Below, in pieces: positions 12,526 to 23,984 of a stretch of DNA of 64,000 nt (its first letter is position 1; each line of letters opens with the position of its first letter). This stretch comes from Bactericera cockerelli (taxonomy: Eukaryota; Arthropoda; Insecta; Hemiptera; Triozidae): NCBI GenBank assembly GCA_024516035.1, contig CM044964.1, positions 14,145,597-14,209,596 of the forward strand. Direction: 5' to 3'. The translations under genes and the position numbers were made by a program. The notes beneath the pieces are model-generated. The model was not told the DNA's origin, did not search any database, and worked only from the letters and a program-made list of their open reading frames with translations.

Positions 12526-12682
12526 GCTCTCACCCATCTCCTTACCTACTCACCCTCTCACCCACCTACTCTAGAATAAGCCTAATTATTCAAGGAGAAA
12601 CTCACTCACCCATCTCCTTACCTATTCAGTACTCAGCCTCCCACCCACCCACTCTAAAATAAGAATAATTATTCAAGGAATT
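12526..12682. repeat. Tandem duplication, ~77 bp unit
   Basis: Two copies of a segment that begins CTCACCCATCTCCTTACCTA and ends AATTATTCAAGGA, diverged by point changes and short indels. Confidence 0.75.
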
Positions 12683-12902
12683 AGGCTTTGATTAAACTGG
12701 AATTAAACTGTGGGAAAGTTTTTAATTGAAGATTTTTTTAGGTAGCGCACCTAATTTTTATGATATAATATTTATAATTAGAAAACTAAGGATGAATGAA
12801 AAAATACATGAAAACATGTGTAAAATTTATGTTCTTCCCAATGCAATTTTTAGGGCACCTGTATCTGCTGCGTAACCTCTAATAAAATGTAGTTTGAGAA
12901 TT

Positions 12903-13221
12903 TTTTTTTAAAGATGAGTGTTTCCCAGCCGTATTTATTTCGTAGCCATGAAACAGGAGCTCCTGCAGACGCTTGTGGGCTGTGTTGTAGCCTGCCCATC
13001 CCGTAGTATGCCTCCCCTCTGATGGGCGAGAAGTGACACAATGCTTCACAATTAGGTGCTGGGTCAACACGAGCGCGTCGGAAGGTATTATGTATTCAAG
13101 TATTCCTTATAAACAATTGTAACCAAATTAAGAATACAATTTTTTGTCGGCACGGGGGATCGAACCCGGGCCTTCCGGGACCATGGCAAGCGAGTGGTTA
13201 ACCACTGAGCTAATCTCGCGC
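12903..13221 (-). repeat. tRNA-headed SINE, family E, full-length copy
   Basis: On the minus strand it begins with a tRNA-like head. Box A is TTAGCTCAGTGGTTAACC and box B is GGGTTCGATCCC. A ~240 base body follows with GGCATACTACGGGATGGGCA, and the 3' end is CATGGCTACGAAATAAATAC. The acceptor stem does not pair, so this is a SINE head and not a tRNA gene. Related copies lie at 38630-38925 (near full length) and 20945-21052 (3' part). It sits just upstream of the 13330 exon. Confidence 0.8.
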
Positions 13222-13329
13222 TTATAACAAAATGCATCAGAATATACTTCTAGGTTTACAAATCTGATTACAAATATGTAAATTTAGTGTACAAAAAAAA
13301 GTAACCAAGCCATTCTTATTTTCATTTAG

Positions 13330-13799
13330 ACAGAGGTAGCCAAACTAACCCCATGCACACACCTGCACCACAACCTCACACACACCTCAACATATTCACC
13401 ACTGGACGCTACTTATCCAGCTTGCTACACTCTAGAGACTCCAGCGAGGCGAAACGTGATCACAAAAAGCCGCCCTCTAAAAATGATTGCAAAGAGCCGC
13501 CCAATGATTCCAAGGACAGGAAGCTCTCAGAGATTCTGGCTAAAAGTCTTGACGGTCGAAGTCTCAATGACTCGTTTATAAAGTCCCCCAAAAGACGCAC
13601 GCTTTCGGTGAAGGCCGCTTCTCAGCAACCTAGGAGACGCTCGGGAAGACTCTGCCTCTCCGCCCCCTGTGGACGCCTCTTGTCAGCTTCGGCATTGGAC
13701 CTCCCCCTAGCGAGGCGCATGAATTGGCCTCGGCAAAGTGGAGAAGACCTAAGGGCAGAGTTCGAGTTGGTCCAACTCAACCACAGACGACAAGGGTAA
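13330..13799 (+). CDS. Terminal coding exon of an unrecognised gene (basic, low-complexity C-terminus)
   Basis: A pyrimidine-rich tract ending in TTTTCATTTAG gives a 3' splice site at 13328-13329. The frame stays open for 156 residues and ends at TAA 13797-13799. The exon enters with two bases completing a split codon. The peptide is basic, Ser/Lys/Arg-rich and probably disordered: it contains SSLLHSRDSSEAKRDHKKPP, KLSEILAKSLDGRSLNDSF, a PRRRSGRLC basic patch and a final NHRRQG. It is markedly more GC-rich than the surroundings, which supports coding. Upstream exons would lie outside the window or further left. The entry phase is the same as for the exons at 38249, 38432 and 39069, so it may be an alternative last exon of the same gene. 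I do not recognise the family. Confidence 0.6.
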
Positions 13800-15290
13800 A
13801 GTCTTTCCCGAATGCTGGAATGCTCTAGTGAACTAGTCCCTCATATGATAGGCATCCTCAAACCACTATCTCAGCTCGAAGAGATCCACTCATATTTAGG
13901 ACTATCTTCCCCTAGATGGAATGACCACTCAATGGAATGATTGGAACGATCCACAGTAACAAACCCCCACCTTCCACTATTCTTACCAACACCTTCCACA
14001 TTTTTTATACCCTTCAGTAAAAATATTTAAAAATATTTACCTCCAACACAACACCATTCTCACAAACATCTCCAACAACATTTTGTAGTGCAGGTTGCAT
14101 CCAAGTTTTGGAATAAGCTATCCATAGTATTATAGTATCCTTTCAAGATTGTACTTTGTAAGATCGGTCACTGTTGTTCTCAGAAACATCATACTGGAAA
14201 TAGATACTACAGGGTTTAGCAAAAGACCGAGAAAAAAATTATACATCTCATTTTCAAATTCCAACACTTCTGGAGGCTCCGAACTTACAAATTATTGTGA
14301 TCTATAAAATCCTTTACCCCAAAATAGATCCCACCAAACAACCATATTCACAAATATTCATACGTTTACACTAGCACCCTATAGTGAATGAAGTTTTAAA
14401 AATCCACATTTCCAAAATACTAAATACCTAACCTGATCTTTTCAAAACAATCAATACTAAAGCTATTCAGAACCAACTCAAAATACTAATATTTTTGTAT
14501 AATTAAAGTTTACTTACAGCATTTTCTCTCAAAACCATTGTACTAAGGCTAGATTCAATAAACTTTTTTTAAGTTTTATATAGGCAAACCTTTTTCAAAC
14601 CATTTTAACACCCATACACCCATAATAATTTCTACCTCCTCAAAAATTATTTGGCATGCACAATGTTACCTTTCCAAACCCCATTCACACAATCCAGTCA
14701 TTCACTATTCACAAGTTTTTAATCCACTTTTATTTACAAATATTCACTTCAACACTAAATGGAATGATTCACACTTCAAACATCTAACAGCCATAAATAA
14801 ATAATTAAATAGGTATGAAATATATAAGTTCTCAGGAAAAACTTATATTTATACACAACTCCTGGTAAACAAATGAACATCGAAATAATTTGAAGATAAA
14901 GCCAAGTGTTATCTATCTTTAAATAATTTCGATAAATGTTCAAACTGTCTATCTTATCACGAACGACAGGGGTTTTTTCTTGAAAAAGAAACTGAACAGT
15001 CTGAGCACCCTGGAAAAGCAAGAGAAAAAATACTACAAGTAGGCATCTTCACCAGTCAGGTATTCTGCCTTTCACAATAATTCTTTGTCCCCAAGATAGG
15101 CACAGATACCATCTCACGGTGGTAGAAGGATTATATGGACGCTGAACCTGGGCATCTACATTCTACAAGTTTACATTGATTTTTTGAACATGTTGTTTAT
15201 ATTTGATATCCTAATGTGAATTTATTATTGAAACACTTCTATATGTCTTGGATTCGAATGTTATTAGTCCATGTTCAATGAATCTAATAT
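13800..15290. other. Probable 3' UTR then intergenic DNA
   Basis: Follows the stop of the 13330 exon. An AATAAA at about 14549 is a possible poly(A) signal if the exon is terminal. Nothing else is recognisable. Confidence 0.35.
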
Positions 15291-15294
15291 TGGT

Positions 15295-15515
15295 TTTCAT
15301 GTCATAATATGAGTTATTTAGCACAAGGGTTTAGACTCCAATTGCTGGGAAACGTACCAGCTACACACATTAACCTTACCCAGCCTGGGTTGGGACACAC
15401 GTGTTCTAAACTTGATATAAGTAGCCGATCTTTTCCCAGCAAATTCTGTCCAAACCAAGGATCGAACTCAGGATCTCTGCAGCAGTAGTCTTATACGTTA
15501 CTCCACGGAGGTTGG
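15295..15515 (-). repeat. tRNA-headed SINE, family C, diverged copy
   Basis: On the minus strand a head with box B GAGTTCGATCC is followed by the central domain CCAGGCTGGGTAAGGTTAATG and GTAGCTGGTACG. It matches the full-length copy at 46770-47125 but its 3' tail has decayed. Confidence 0.7.
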
Positions 15516-15749
15516 TAGTCACGAGTACTAATATTCTCACATAATTATTATACTCATGAGTAATATTCTCACATATTATTATTGTTTTATTAAAAGCTAC
15601 TTAAATATAACTCATGTAAATCTATTTATAATACATATTTGTTTTCCAAAGTTATAATTATGCCTATTATAATTTACAGGATGAATTTCACAACAGCGTG
15701 CTAGTGGAGATTCTCTTATATAATAATAACTCTTTTTTGACATGAATAA

Positions 15750-15890
15750 TATTGACAAAGGGCGTAATTATTGCCTGAGGCAATCTCTACCATCAAAACC
15801 CATCCTTTTGTACATTTCTTCATGGAGTATAACTAATATTTTTATTATTATTAGTAAACATCTTTATTGGAAAGTAACCACCAGGTTTTC
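15750..15890 (-). repeat. Degraded LINE 3'-tail repeat
   Basis: Contains GGGCGTAATTATTGCCTGAGGCAATCT (quoted here only in part: ATTGCCTGAGGCAATCT), similar to the tails at 23770-23832 and 24130-24190, near a TTTATTA run. Confidence 0.5.
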
Positions 15891-15956
15891 TACCACCAAA
15901 CCCTCAGAGTCTTATTATTATGTGGTCTAAAACTCAAATTAATGAAGAAAAATTCA

Positions 15957-16041
15957 TGCACTGAGTAGGATTCGAACCAACGGATCCCTACGCTACTTGG
16001 ATTGTCAGACTATCGCGTTAACCACTTGACTACCAGTGTAC
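15957..16041 (-). repeat. tRNA-like sequence (class II, Ser-like), probably a SINE head or tRNA pseudogene
   Basis: On the minus strand the ends TACACTG and CAGTGCA pair at six of seven positions. Box A is AGTCAAGTGGTTAACGC and box B is GGTTCGAATCC. At about 84 bases the length suits a class II tRNA, but the anticodon stem does not fold cleanly and AT-rich repeat DNA follows. A tRNA-derived element is more likely than a working gene. Confidence 0.5.
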
Positions 16042-16329
16042 CTAAATATCTAATAACTAAATATCTATATAATTTATCCCTGACATTTATCATATGCATC
16101 AGTTGTTAGTTGCTACCTTATAGGTATACCTTTAAGTATTGTTTTCGGTCGGTTTTTTCGAAATTGAGCTGATAATTTTTTTCTTAAATCCAACTACTGG
16201 TAAGGCACAATCAGAGGCGGTGTTAGGAAGACTATATTTTACTATGGGCAAATCAATTATACGAGTGTGACTAAAAGTGAAAATACTGTGATAACCAGAA
16301 AAAATTAGTGCGAGAGAAAAAGAAAGAGT

Positions 16330-17884
16330 TTGTTTCTCTTCCTCTCCTCGTCACATACACTATTGCTTTTGTATAAAAACAAACAAGATAACACCTTTCA
16401 TCATTTCATCAAACAATTAAAACCCAATAAAGGACCTGGGTCCGATAAAATACCTGTGTCTCTTATCAAAAACTGCTCTCTATCTTTAGCTTCCCCTCTT
16501 GTTTATCTTTTTAACCTATGTCTCTCTACTTCTACGTTCCCCGACTCTCTTAGGGTAACAATTATTACTCCTGTACCCAAGAAAGGAGATTTTCAACTTG
16601 TTTCCAACTATAGAAATATTGCTACTCTAAATGTATTAGCCAAACTGTTTGAACGTATACTTCATAACAAGATTAGCACTTTTACATATGCTAACATATC
16701 TGTTGAACAGCATGGCTTTGCAAGGGGTAAATCTACTCTAACAAACCTTTCTTCTTTCTTTCACAATCTTACTTCTCTTTTACCTCAATCTACGCAAGTA
16801 GATTTTATATACACAGATATAAAATCTGCTTTTGATAAGGTAGATCACCAATTACTCCTGTCCAAACTGTATAGTTTTGGTTTTCCATATTCTCTAGTTA
16901 AATTATTTGGATCTTACCTTCAAAACAGAACTCTACGCGTGAAATTCAATCATGTACTCTCTTCACCTTATTTTCCTTCCTCATCTGTACCCCAGGGTAG
17001 TTTATTGGGTAATATCTTCTTCTTGGTTATGATTGACGGTCTCACTGAAGTCATACAACATGCGTATTTCCATCTCTACGCTGACGACCTAAAAGTCTAT
17101 CTCCCTATAACGACTGTAAGGGATGTTGAGCGACTTCAGTCGGACCTCAATGCCATCCAGGACTGGTTAACTGAGAATAGACTTTCCTTCTGTCCTCAGA
17201 AGTGTGAGTTTGTCTCTTACACTAGAAGAAGACAAACCATCTCTTCATCATATCAAATAAACAACATCCCACTTAACAGAGTAACGTCTAAGAAGGATCT
17301 GGGTGTTACTTTCTCTGAGGACCTATCTTTTAAGGCTCATATAAGTAACTCTGTTGGATCCTGTTACCGTACACTTGGTTTCTTAATGCGAACATTTAAA
17401 GGTGTGGACAATCCTGATCCTTATATCCTCCTTTTCAACTCCCTCATCCTATCGCGGTTAGAATATTGTGCCCCTATCTGGTCTCCTAGTACCGGTGTGG
17501 ACACGAAGATGTTGGAGGACGTGCAGGCTTCATTCTGTAGGGGACTTTTCGCCCGAATTAATAAATTCTACCCCCATCTCACTTCTCACTCAGAATTATC
17601 TCCCATCAACAGAGCAATGCAACTGTACAACGACTATCAGAACATTATAGACCTTACTACTATTTCACTTGCATCTTATATAACTTTGCTTGAACAAATC
17701 AATGTATAACTATTAAATTTATCCTATCATTATTAACTTTCCCAGTTCTGAACAAGTAGATAGCTAGATATTAACTAATGTTAGTGTTTTTTTTATGTAG
17801 GTAAAAATATTATTGTAAATTGTGTAAAATGTTTATGTATAAATATCACAATAAATATTTGAATTGAATTGAATTGAATTGAAT
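16330..17884 (+). mobile_element. 5'-truncated LINE with intact reverse transcriptase segment
   Basis: Carries the C-terminal ~450 residues of a LINE ORF2 (next entry). A ~150 base 3' UTR follows with AATAAA at 17850 and a pentanucleotide tail (TTGAA)n at 17860-17884. The endonuclease domain and ORF1 are missing, as in typical 5' truncation during target-primed reverse transcription. The exact 5' junction is not visible. Confidence 0.85.
16390..17709 (+). CDS. Reverse transcriptase fragment of LINE ORF2
   Basis: An uninterrupted frame from about 16390 to the stop at 17709 encodes LKPNKGPGSDKIPVSLIK, ITPVPKKGD, NYRNIATLNVLAKLFERIL, HGFARGKSTLTNL, the first catalytic Asp in YTDIKSAFDKVDH, SVPQGSLLGNIFF and the YADD box in HLYADDLKVYL. 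A KKDLGVTFSEDLSF thumb motif and a LEYCAPIW segment follow. This order is standard for CR1/Jockey-type reverse transcriptases. There is no start codon of its own, since the element is truncated, so it is a dead copy although its frame is unbroken. No stop or frameshift suggests it is young. Confidence 0.85.
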   Translation, partial: NTFHHFIKQLKPNKGPGSDKIPVSLIKNCSLSLASPLVYLFNLCLSTSTFPDSLRVTIITPVPKKGDFQLVSNYRNIATLNVLAKLFERILHNKISTFTYANISVEQHGFARGKSTLTNLSSFFHNLTSLLPQSTQVDFIYTDIKSAFDKVDHQLLLSKLYSFGFPYSLVKLFGSYLQNRTLRVKFNHVLSSPYFPSSSVPQGSLLGNIFFLVMIDGLTEVIQHAYFHLYADDLKVYLPITTVRDVERLQSDLNAIQDWLTENRLSFCPQKCEFVSYTRRRQTISSSYQINNIPLNRVTSKKDLGVTFSEDLSFKAHISNSVGSCYRTLGFLMRTFKGVDNPDPYILLFNSLILSRLEYCAPIWSPSTGVDTKMLEDVQASFCRGLFARINKFYPHLTSHSELSPINRAMQLYNDYQNIIDLTTISLASYITLLEQINV

Positions 17885-17989
17885 CATTGAAATGAACTAT
17901 CCACCATCTCTCCCTCCCCCTAAAGAAATGAAATGTTCTTAATTGTTCCTCCCCCAATAAACTAAATGAAATCTTTCCCCCTATTCACT

Positions 17990-18345
17990 CTTTTCACCCC
18001 CAATTAATCTCTCTTTCTCTCTCTCTCTCTCCCCCCTCCCCCAATTAACTAGATTTTACACTTCATTCAGTCCTCTCCTCCCATTTTCTCAATAATTAAT
18101 TTCTCTCTCTCCCACCCATTTTCTCAACAATGTTTCATCTGTTTTTCCCTCCCCAACACACTGTACCTTTCTACCTCCTATTTACAATGGTTCATATTCT
18201 CTCTCTCTCTCCCTCCCCCCCCTCCCCAAAAAACTATAATATTTCAATATCCTGACCTCTATCTCTTATGAACTGCATTTTTAACTCCATTCACTTTTCT
18301 CCTCCCATTCAAAATAATTTATTTTATTATCCCTCTATCCCTCTT

Positions 18346-18380
<35 letters not shown>

Positions 18381-18830
18381 TTCCCTCTCTTCTTCTCTAC
18401 TTCTCTCTCTCCCCCGAACTACATATATTTCACCCATTCCTCCAATGAACTATTTATACATTTCGTGTACTAAATGCAAGGTTTCCACACAATTGAACTT
18501 CCACCTCCCACCTTACTGGTTTCATACCATTGTTCTAGTTTCATTACTAATACTTTCTCTCTCCCTCCCCCCTTCTCCTTTCTGTCCCTCCTTCTCATTT
18601 CCCTCCCTTTTTCTCCTTTATCTCTATATTTCATTCCCTCTCTTTCCTTTTTTCTCTCTCTCTCTCACTTCCTTTCATTGTATTAATGTTTCCACCTTTA
18701 TGTTTCTATTTTTTGTTCATTGCTACAAGTTTCTGTTTTTTGTTATAAAGACAAATCACTCTACTTTCTCTCTCTCTCTCTCTGTCTCTCTCTCTCTCTC
18801 ACTCTCTCTCTCACTCTCTCTCTCTCTCTC

Positions 18831-18868
<38 letters not shown>

Positions 18869-19250
18869 AACCTCTCTTCTAGCTCCTTGTTATTGTTAAA
18901 TTTCATTACTTCCTCAATATCTCTCTGTTTCACACTCCCTAACTCTCTCTTTCACACTCTTTATACCTCACTTTTTAACACATTCCTCTATCATACACTC
19001 CAATTTCTCTCTGTTTTTTCTTCTTCTCTTGTTCATTTCTAAATCTCTTTTATATCCTCCTTAGTCCTTACCTCTCTCTATCTAACTCTTTTCTCTTTAT
19101 CTCTCTCCCTCTTTCGCTCTTTCTCTTTCATATTTAATTATTTATTTTCGTCTCTTGTTCTTCTGTTTTTATGTCTTTATTTATCATTAGAGTATCCTCT
19201 CTATCTCAAACACATACACTCTCTTTCTCTCTCTCTCTCTCTCTTTCTCC

Positions 19251-19305
<55 letters not shown>

Positions 19306-19515
19306 CCCACCCTCTTTTACTCCTCCTTCTTCCCTGTATCTTTACATCCTGTACCTTTACCTCTAAATGTTTCCATGTTCTGTGTTTCATGTAGCAAAGA
19401 CAAATCACCCTCAGAGTTTGGGAACACCCAAAGTTTTGAATATTTTATGTTGGAACTATTGTTCAATGTTTTCTCTCGTTCTTGCTTATTTAATCTCTCT
19501 CTCTCTATCTCTCTA

Positions 19516-19546
<31 letters not shown>

Positions 19547-19795
19547 TTCTCTTTTTCTCTCTCTCTCTCTCCGCCCACCCTCTTTTACTCCTCCTTCTTC
19601 CCTGTATCTTTACATCTTTCTCTCCTTGTTCATCAGTTCTCTTTGTCTCTCCCTTTCTCTTCTATTTCTCTTCTAATCTGAATTTTCTCACTTTATCTCT
19701 TTTCGCACTTTCGTTCTTTTATCTATATTCTTCTTATTTTTCTCTCACTTTTATTATTATACTATCTCTCTCTCTTTCTTTCTCTCCCACATAGA
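17990..19795. repeat. Pyrimidine-rich low-complexity block
   Basis: About 1.8 kb of CT microsatellites with C/T-rich spacers. One ~45 base spacer (CCGCCCACCCTCTTTTACTC and following) occurs twice, at about 19304 and 19571. The long open frames here are artefacts of composition. Confidence 0.85.
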
Positions 19796-19860
19796 CACAT
19801 TTATTGCAGGAAATATAAAGTGGTGAATAATGTGTGAAAAGGTAACAAAGCTAAGGAATA

Positions 19861-20110
19861 GTTTATTGGGCAAGCTCCAAATAGAGTGAGAAAGAGAATG
19901 AGAAGAATTAGTGAGACATGCAATAGAATGAGAGTGAGTGAGAAAGAAATAGAATGAAAAATCGAAGAGATAGAGTTTGACTGAGAAAGAGGGAGATAAA
20001 GAGAAAAAAAGGGAGAGAAATGAATCGAGGGAGTGTGAGTGAGAGAGAAATAGAATGAAAAATCGAAGAGATGGAAATAGGTTCAGATAAAAGAAAAAAG
20101 GAAAAGAAGA

Positions 20111-20142
<32 letters not shown>

Positions 20143-20185
20143 TAAAAAAGAGTCAGAGAGAGAGAAATGAAAGGAGAGAGAAGAT
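19861..20185. repeat. Purine-rich low-complexity block
   Basis: GAGA-rich DNA beginning about 70 bases after the pyrimidine block ends. It includes a duplicated phrase AATAGAATGAAAAATCGAAG at about 19948 and 20049. Confidence 0.8.
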
Positions 20186-20576
20186 AAAAGATTTATGGCT
20201 GTGATTTATTCATTTTGCAACTATTTTTATACCAAGCGAAATTTTCATAATTAATCTCAGATTAACAGATCTAGGGGATTTAAAGCTTCAGCGATATTGT
20301 TTGCAGAGGATAAACCTCACCCCACTCAGGCCGGGCGAGGATGTTCGTTGCCGATTATCTTGTTGCAAATAATATTCGTGATCGTGACAGTAGCTTAGCT
20401 TGTCACTGCATCACCTGGGTGAATGGTGCAGTGGTGTAGCAATGGGGCGCTCCATAAGTAGTGAGGCGTGAGTTTGATACCTGATCAAGGGAAGGAGATT
20501 TCAGTCATCAAGGCAGTGACCCTTTGACCGGGAGGAAGTTAGCGATTGATTCGAAGGTTGCCATCTACCTTTTTCT

Positions 20577-20800
20577 TCTTTCACTTTGTCTTTCTCTAAT
20601 CCTACTTGGCATTATTAAACATCATGGTTGAGGTTGGTTGGTTGTGACACCCTTCTTTCACTTTGTCTTTTTCCAATCCTACTTGGGGTCGGCATTGTTC
20701 AACATCATGGTTGAGGTTGGTTGGTTGTGGCACCTTTTTACGGCTGGTTGCCCTTCCTAACGCCAACGATTCTATTTGATTTAATATTCTGATTAGGACG
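20577..20800 (-). repeat. SINE family C 3' part with internally duplicated tail
   Basis: On the minus strand the RTE-like tail GCGTTAGGAAGGGCAACC, then CCAACCAACCTCAACCATG and GTCGACC-type sequence are seen. The terminal ~75 bases (20582-20655 and 20657-20735) are present twice in tandem. Confidence 0.75.
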
Positions 20801-20944
20801 GGTATGAATTATCTAGGAAACAGAAAAAGGAAACAGATAGATTACTGAAATCAAGCATGGATTAAACATGAATTGTTACAAAAATAACTTTATCCGCTTG
20901 GACTGATTGTAAATGTCTGTATTTGATAGGTATTGTTTTTTTTT

Positions 20945-21052
20945 AATTTCGTTTCGTAGCCATGAAAGAGGAGCTACTGAAACGCTTGTGGTCTGTGTTG
21001 TAGCCTGTCCATTCCGTAGTATGCCTCTCCTCTGATGGGCGAGAAGTGACTC
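20945..21052 (-). repeat. SINE family E 3' fragment
   Basis: Minus-strand GGCATACTACGGAATGGACA through TTTCATGGCTACGAAACGAA matches the 3' half of the copies at 12903 and 38630. Confidence 0.8.
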
Positions 21053-22043
21053 CAATTTTAACTTACTACCTCATATTTATTTTACATATTTACCTATTTT
21101 ACATAACTATTTCAGACTTTGTAAAAATACACATAACAACCGGTGCATTGTATTAGTTTTTACCTCGATTGTTGTCTCCACAGTAGAATATGACACCGAA
21201 TTGAATTTTCTCCAACATATGGAATGATTTTTCCGACTGAAAATTGTACGCAATAAATGATATGTGAACCAGACATGCAGGAGTAAGCTTGATTTCTCGC
21301 ATATTTATGAAAGTCTGGGACAGTCAAAATTATACAGGATGTGAAAATTATACAAGATGTGAAAAAATACATAATATGACCAAGACTGTGTTATGTAAAT
21401 AATAAAGTCTTAGGTCGTACAATTTCCTTTAGAAATCATTGATAAATCAAATTAATGGACCAAATTTCATACTCAGCAGTCTGTTGTACATCAGTTGACT
21501 CAGACAAGTAACCTGGGGGTCTGTGGTTCGAGTCAAAAGTACGGCAAAAATTTAGTAAGGTGAATTTGAGTGTGACATCACAATTGAGATAATAATAATA
21601 ATAAATCATTTGTTTTATTTTCATCTTTTTTTTTGTATACAGAGGACCCATCCTAAGCCACTTTTATTTGAGATAAACGTGCCTTTGACAACTTACCATT
21701 AGTTGTTAATAAAAAATGAAGTTTTCCTTCTATCCTGTTCACAATTATTATTTCCTCAAAACTCAGCTACACCCTGTATTGAAAGCTGCTTACAGCTGGC
21801 TCGAAAAAGTTGGGTCGTAGCTTAGAGCTTAATTTAAGCAAATCGACCATATCTGTTGGGTTGGTCTCCCCTCTAGGAACGTTGCGCCCTCCTGTGGGAC
21901 AGAGGGGACCAGGGGAGCCGAAATAAGGGTACTTCTAAACCCAGACTTGTATTGTATGACGTAGGTAAGCTTCTTATGTACTGGGTGAGACAAGGAGAGG
22001 GGTATGCTGTCGAGTTGTGAATATGTAAAGTCATATCCTGTCC

Positions 22044-22262
22044 TTATTGTATGCAGAGAAGGAGAGGGAGAGAGGAGAAAGATAGAGAGAAAGAGAGAGA
22101 CATGGGGAGAGAGGAGGAGAGAGGAGAGAGACATGGAGAGAGATAGAGAGAGAGGGACAGAAAGAGAGGAGGAGAGAGGGGAGAGGGGAGAGAGGGGAGA
22201 GGGGAGAGAGAGGAGAGAGAGAGAGAGAGAGAGAGGGGGGGGAGGAAAACGTAGAGAAGAGC
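22044..22262. repeat. GA-rich microsatellite
   Basis: GAGAGA/GGAGAG tract on the plus strand. Open frames on both strands are artefacts. Confidence 0.9.
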
Positions 22263-22936
22263 CAAAATGATAGAGGAAATATTCAGTCACGAGAGAAAAA
22301 AGCAGAGATTAAGAGACAGAAAAAATATAGAGAACGGTACACAAAAAGGAAAAAACAAAATACCACAAACATAAGAACAACTAGTGGTGGAGTGTATAGT
22401 CACTAAGAGCCTGATTGAGAACGGACATTAGCCATTTGATTGTGTAGAAAGTTGATGAAATCTGTTCATTAGCGACTACACACACTTGGGCCTAGAATTT
22501 TTTCTTTTGTCAAGAAAAGAGAGAATTGATAGGAGTAACAAATCGGAGTAACCTTTTTAAACCTTTATGTGTAAATGATAATTTTATTCAATTATTTTTC
22601 ATTTCTCAAAGACCATATATGTAGTAGCAATGTGGAATAAAATCAATTTTTTTTTTTTAATAGTACATTTAGCCCAATTTTATTATGTATATTTTTATTT
22701 ATGATTTAATTTTATTTATTTAATTTTATTATTAATTAATAATTTCACTTTTTATTCATTTCAGTACCATGAAGCCACAGTAAGAACATATCTTATACGA
22801 ACACTGTGAGACACAAATCAGTTCATAATGTTAGAAATGATGACTAAAAGAATCGAAAAATACAAAAGGCTTCTTTTTCGGGGCACTTTGTGTTAAAAGA
22901 AATTGTTATTGTGTCATGTTATTGTTTAACATATTT

Positions 22937-23240
22937 GCCGATACCCGGTCGGAGCAGATTTTTCACACAGGAAATTCTGTCCCCTCCGTACATGTGAGGC
23001 TGTCATTTCTGGCCCTACCCAGGCTGGGTGAGGTTAATGTGGGTAGCTGGTACGATTCCCAGGGAAATGAGGGTAAAACCCCCGTCCTAATCCAGGACGT
23101 TAAATCAAATAGAATCGTTGGCGTTAGGAAGGGCATCCAGCCATAAAAAATGTGCCAAAACCAACCAACCTCAACCATGAGGTTGAACAATGTCGACCGT
23201 GCTCAAGCGAGATAAGACAGAGTAAAATAAGAAGATTGTT
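22937..23240 (+). repeat. SINE family C copy, head lost
   Basis: Starts in the linker after the tRNA head. It contains the central domain (CTACCCAGGCTGGGTGAGGT, GGTAGCTGGTACGATTCCCA), the RTE-like tail GGCGTTAGGAAGGGCATCCA, and the end AACCTCAACCATGAGGTTGA followed by GATAAGACAGAGTAAAATAAG. Confidence 0.85.
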
Positions 23241-23504
23241 TACCATTTTTGGTATTCATGTACTCGTACTTATAGCACTGAGCGCAAGATAATATTGAAT
23301 TCCATGCAAGAAACGTGTATAAAACTAATCTCTCAACTTTTTAAAACTTAGTTCTCAGTAATTACGTCTTCTCCTATACTCCTATACATATCTTTATCTT
23401 TATACATACATAACTTTATCTTGAATCTATTGTACTGGAAACTTGAAGTTTCAGGTTCACGATTTTAATTACGACTCATGAGATAGGTACCCCCTCCCCT
23501 GTGT

Positions 23505-23642
23505 TTTGAATATTTGATAAACTGGACAAAAAATAGATGATAAAATCGGTGGTTTTTTCAATTATCCTGTGTTTTGAATATACCTATGTATATGAATACA
23601 CTGGACAAAAAATAGATGAAGAAATCGGTGATTTTTTCAATT
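23505..23642. repeat. Tandem duplication, ~80 bp unit
   Basis: Two copies of a segment running from CCTGTGTTTTGAATAT through CTGGACAAAAAATAGATGA to TTTTTTCAATTATCC. Confidence 0.8.
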
Positions 23643-23654
23643 ATCCACGTTATG

Positions 23655-23832
23655 GATGTTTTTTTTAAGCTTTATTAGGAGGACAAAGTACAGGTAACAG
23701 TATAAAATTAAGAAAAGAAAAGAAAAAAAAAACAAATGACAAAATAAATAAGTAATAAAAAAAAAGAAAATAACAATAATGTCCTACCTAAAGGGCGGGG
23801 TAATTGCCTGTGGCAATCTCTTCCACCCAACC
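23655..23832 (-). repeat. LINE 3'-end repeat
   Basis: Read on the minus strand, a short coding remnant (VEEIA-GN-PAL then TAG in the sister copy at 23985-24190) is followed by an A/T-rich 3' UTR that ends near a TAATAAAG-type signal. The two copies are adjacent and diverged, so they represent separate insertions of the same LINE tail. Further copies: 27420-27575, 15750-15890 and 51885-52013. Confidence 0.6.
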
Positions 23833-23984
23833 CTTCTGTCATCTAGTCTGGTGATTCAATCGCATCGCACTAAATACAAAGGTTTTCTTGTTATTTCTGA
23901 AAGTTTGACCTCATAATATTGGCACCTTACCAACGGCTGGAATTAATTACCCATAAGACGAGGCTTAATTTGGAAGTTTTTATT

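Noticed and set aside
13143..13221. A tRNA-Gly-like gene on the minus strand
   Set aside because: Boxes A and B are good, but the acceptor ends do not pair and the sequence continues into the SINE E body.
18268..19794. Two open frames of ~205 codons with SLSLSL repeats
   Set aside because: Produced by CT dinucleotides in a low-complexity block.
22740..22785. A tiny exon between CATTTCAG and GTAAGA
   Set aside because: The phase implied by the neighbouring exons would create a stop, and a 15-base exon cannot be supported without transcripts.
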